This document shows, piece by piece, positions 42,615-43,051 of a stretch of DNA of 43,051 bases (position 1 is its first letter; every line of letters begins with the position of its first letter). Source of the DNA: Bacillota bacterium (lineage in GTDB: Bacteria > Bacillota > UBA4882 > UBA8346). The stretch lies in NCBI GenBank assembly GCA_023436305.1, contig JAEZJQ010000065.1, positions 1-43,051 on the forward strand, in the 5' to 3' direction. A program made the position numbers and the translations under genes. The notes under the pieces were generated by a model that was not told the origin of the DNA, made no database searches, and saw only the letters and a program-made list of their open reading frames with translations.

Positions 42615-42865
42615 GTAGCTCATCCTAACTTGATCGAGGAATTTGTGGAAAAAAGGTAGCTCATCCTAACTTGAAGCGAGGAATTTGTGGAAAAAAGGTA
42701 GCTCGTCCTAACTTGAAGTGAGGAATTTGTGGAAAAAAGGTAGCTCATCCTAACTTGGAGCTAGGAATTTGTGGATAAAAGATAGCTCATCCTAACTTGG
42801 AGCCAGGAATTTGTGGATAAAAGATAGCTCATCCTACCTTGAAGCGAGGAATTTGTGGATAAAAG
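42615..42865. repeat. six 42 bp tandem repeats
   Basis: Units start at 42615, 42656, 42698, 42740, 42782 and 42824; the first is 41 bases. Consensus parts are GTAGCTCATCCTAACTTGAA and GCGAGGAATTTGTGGA, then TAAAAG or AAAAAG. Units 1-3 share GGAAAAAAG and 4-6 share GGATAAAAG. There are no variable spacers, so it is not CRISPR. A degenerate part-copy (GATAGCTTGTCCTGAC) lies at 42886. Each minus-strand unit contains AGGATGAGC. Confidence 0.92.
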
Positions 42866-42901
42866 ACAGAATGTTGAGTGTAAACGATAGCTTGTCCTGA
42901 C

Positions 42902-43051
42902 AAAAAGCCGGAAAAAAGGGATTAAAGACCAAATGTTTCTGTATTTGAGATGAATAAAAGCCTTAATATTTCATCATTCAATTAGCCCGGAGTATTCACC
43001 CCGGGCTATATTGCACGCATTCATGTGAAAATATTTCTCGGAGTCTATCCC
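42902..43051. other. right edge, nothing recognised
   Basis: AT-rich. AGCCCGG...CCGGGCT at 42984-43013 forms a hairpin followed by ATATTGCACG, perhaps a terminator of a gene beyond the window. Confidence 0.35.

Noticed and set aside
42615..42865. CRISPR array
   Set aside because: Repeats are contiguous with no unique spacers, and no cas gene is in the window.

Overview
The window looks like a chromosomal segment of an anaerobic, plant-polysaccharide-degrading member of the Bacillota (Firmicutes). The evidence is an infC-rpmI-rplT block behind an L20-type leader with an AUU start on infC, a YteA-type zinc-finger protein, DUF5665 and DUF3793 proteins, consistent AGGAGG ribosome sites with frequent TTG/GTG starts, an indolepyruvate:ferredoxin oxidoreductase (iorAB), and secreted carbohydrate enzymes carrying CBM3 cellulose-binding modules. 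A protein with an OmpA/Pal-type peptidoglycan-binding domain and a DUF2937 protein would fit a diderm or deep-branching Bacillota lineage; this is inference and the species is not identified.

Layout. 1-4.7 kb: a secreted FGE-sulfatase-fold protein (minus) divergent from a GH9-CBM3 protein whose GH9 signatures lack key catalytic residues. 4.8-6.4 kb: a secreted papain-like peptidase with a CARDB-like domain and three near-identical beta-trefoil repeats. 6.5-8.4 kb: a decay zone with an RCC1-repeat remnant and a truncated, frameshifted ABC-2 permease. 8.6-14.1 kb: housekeeping genes (DUF5665, yteA, lspA-lgt-rluD, infC-rpmI-rplT). 14.1-18.7 kb: an MBL-fold protein, a 1.1 kb non-coding stretch rich in strong hairpins, DUF2937, a DEDDh exonuclease, DUF3793 and a small hypothetical. 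18.6-21.7 kb: a class III nucleotidyl cyclase overlapping a membrane-anchored coiled-coil protein. 22.1-28.3 kb: phosphoglucomutase, an Arg/Glu-rich secreted protein, a GH3 glycosidase and a shortened SIMPL protein. 28.6-33.6 kb: a GH18-like protein, a CBM3-CE15 glucuronoyl esterase behind two LacI-type palindromes, and an SGNH esterase. 33.7-38.6 kb: a 117 bp MITE, a secreted RCC1-rhodanese fusion and a TIG-heptad-OmpA surface protein. 38.7-42.4 kb: two small membrane proteins and iorAB behind a leader made of promoter, three 50 bp repeats and terminator. 42.6-42.9 kb: six 42 bp tandem repeats.

How the genes work together (inference): the secreted GH9-like, GH3, CE15 and SGNH proteins form a dispersed set for cellulose and glucuronoxylan; phosphoglucomutase links the sugars to central metabolism and IorAB serves anaerobic aromatic amino-acid fermentation. 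The most unusual items are the catalytically altered GH9, the 37-heptad OmpA-domain protein, the repeat-containing iorAB leader, the 42 bp array, the hairpin-rich region at 15.2-15.55 kb, the RCC1-rhodanese fusion, the MITE pair, and the cyclase with its coiled-coil partner. No tRNA, rRNA, CRISPR array or intact transposase was seen.
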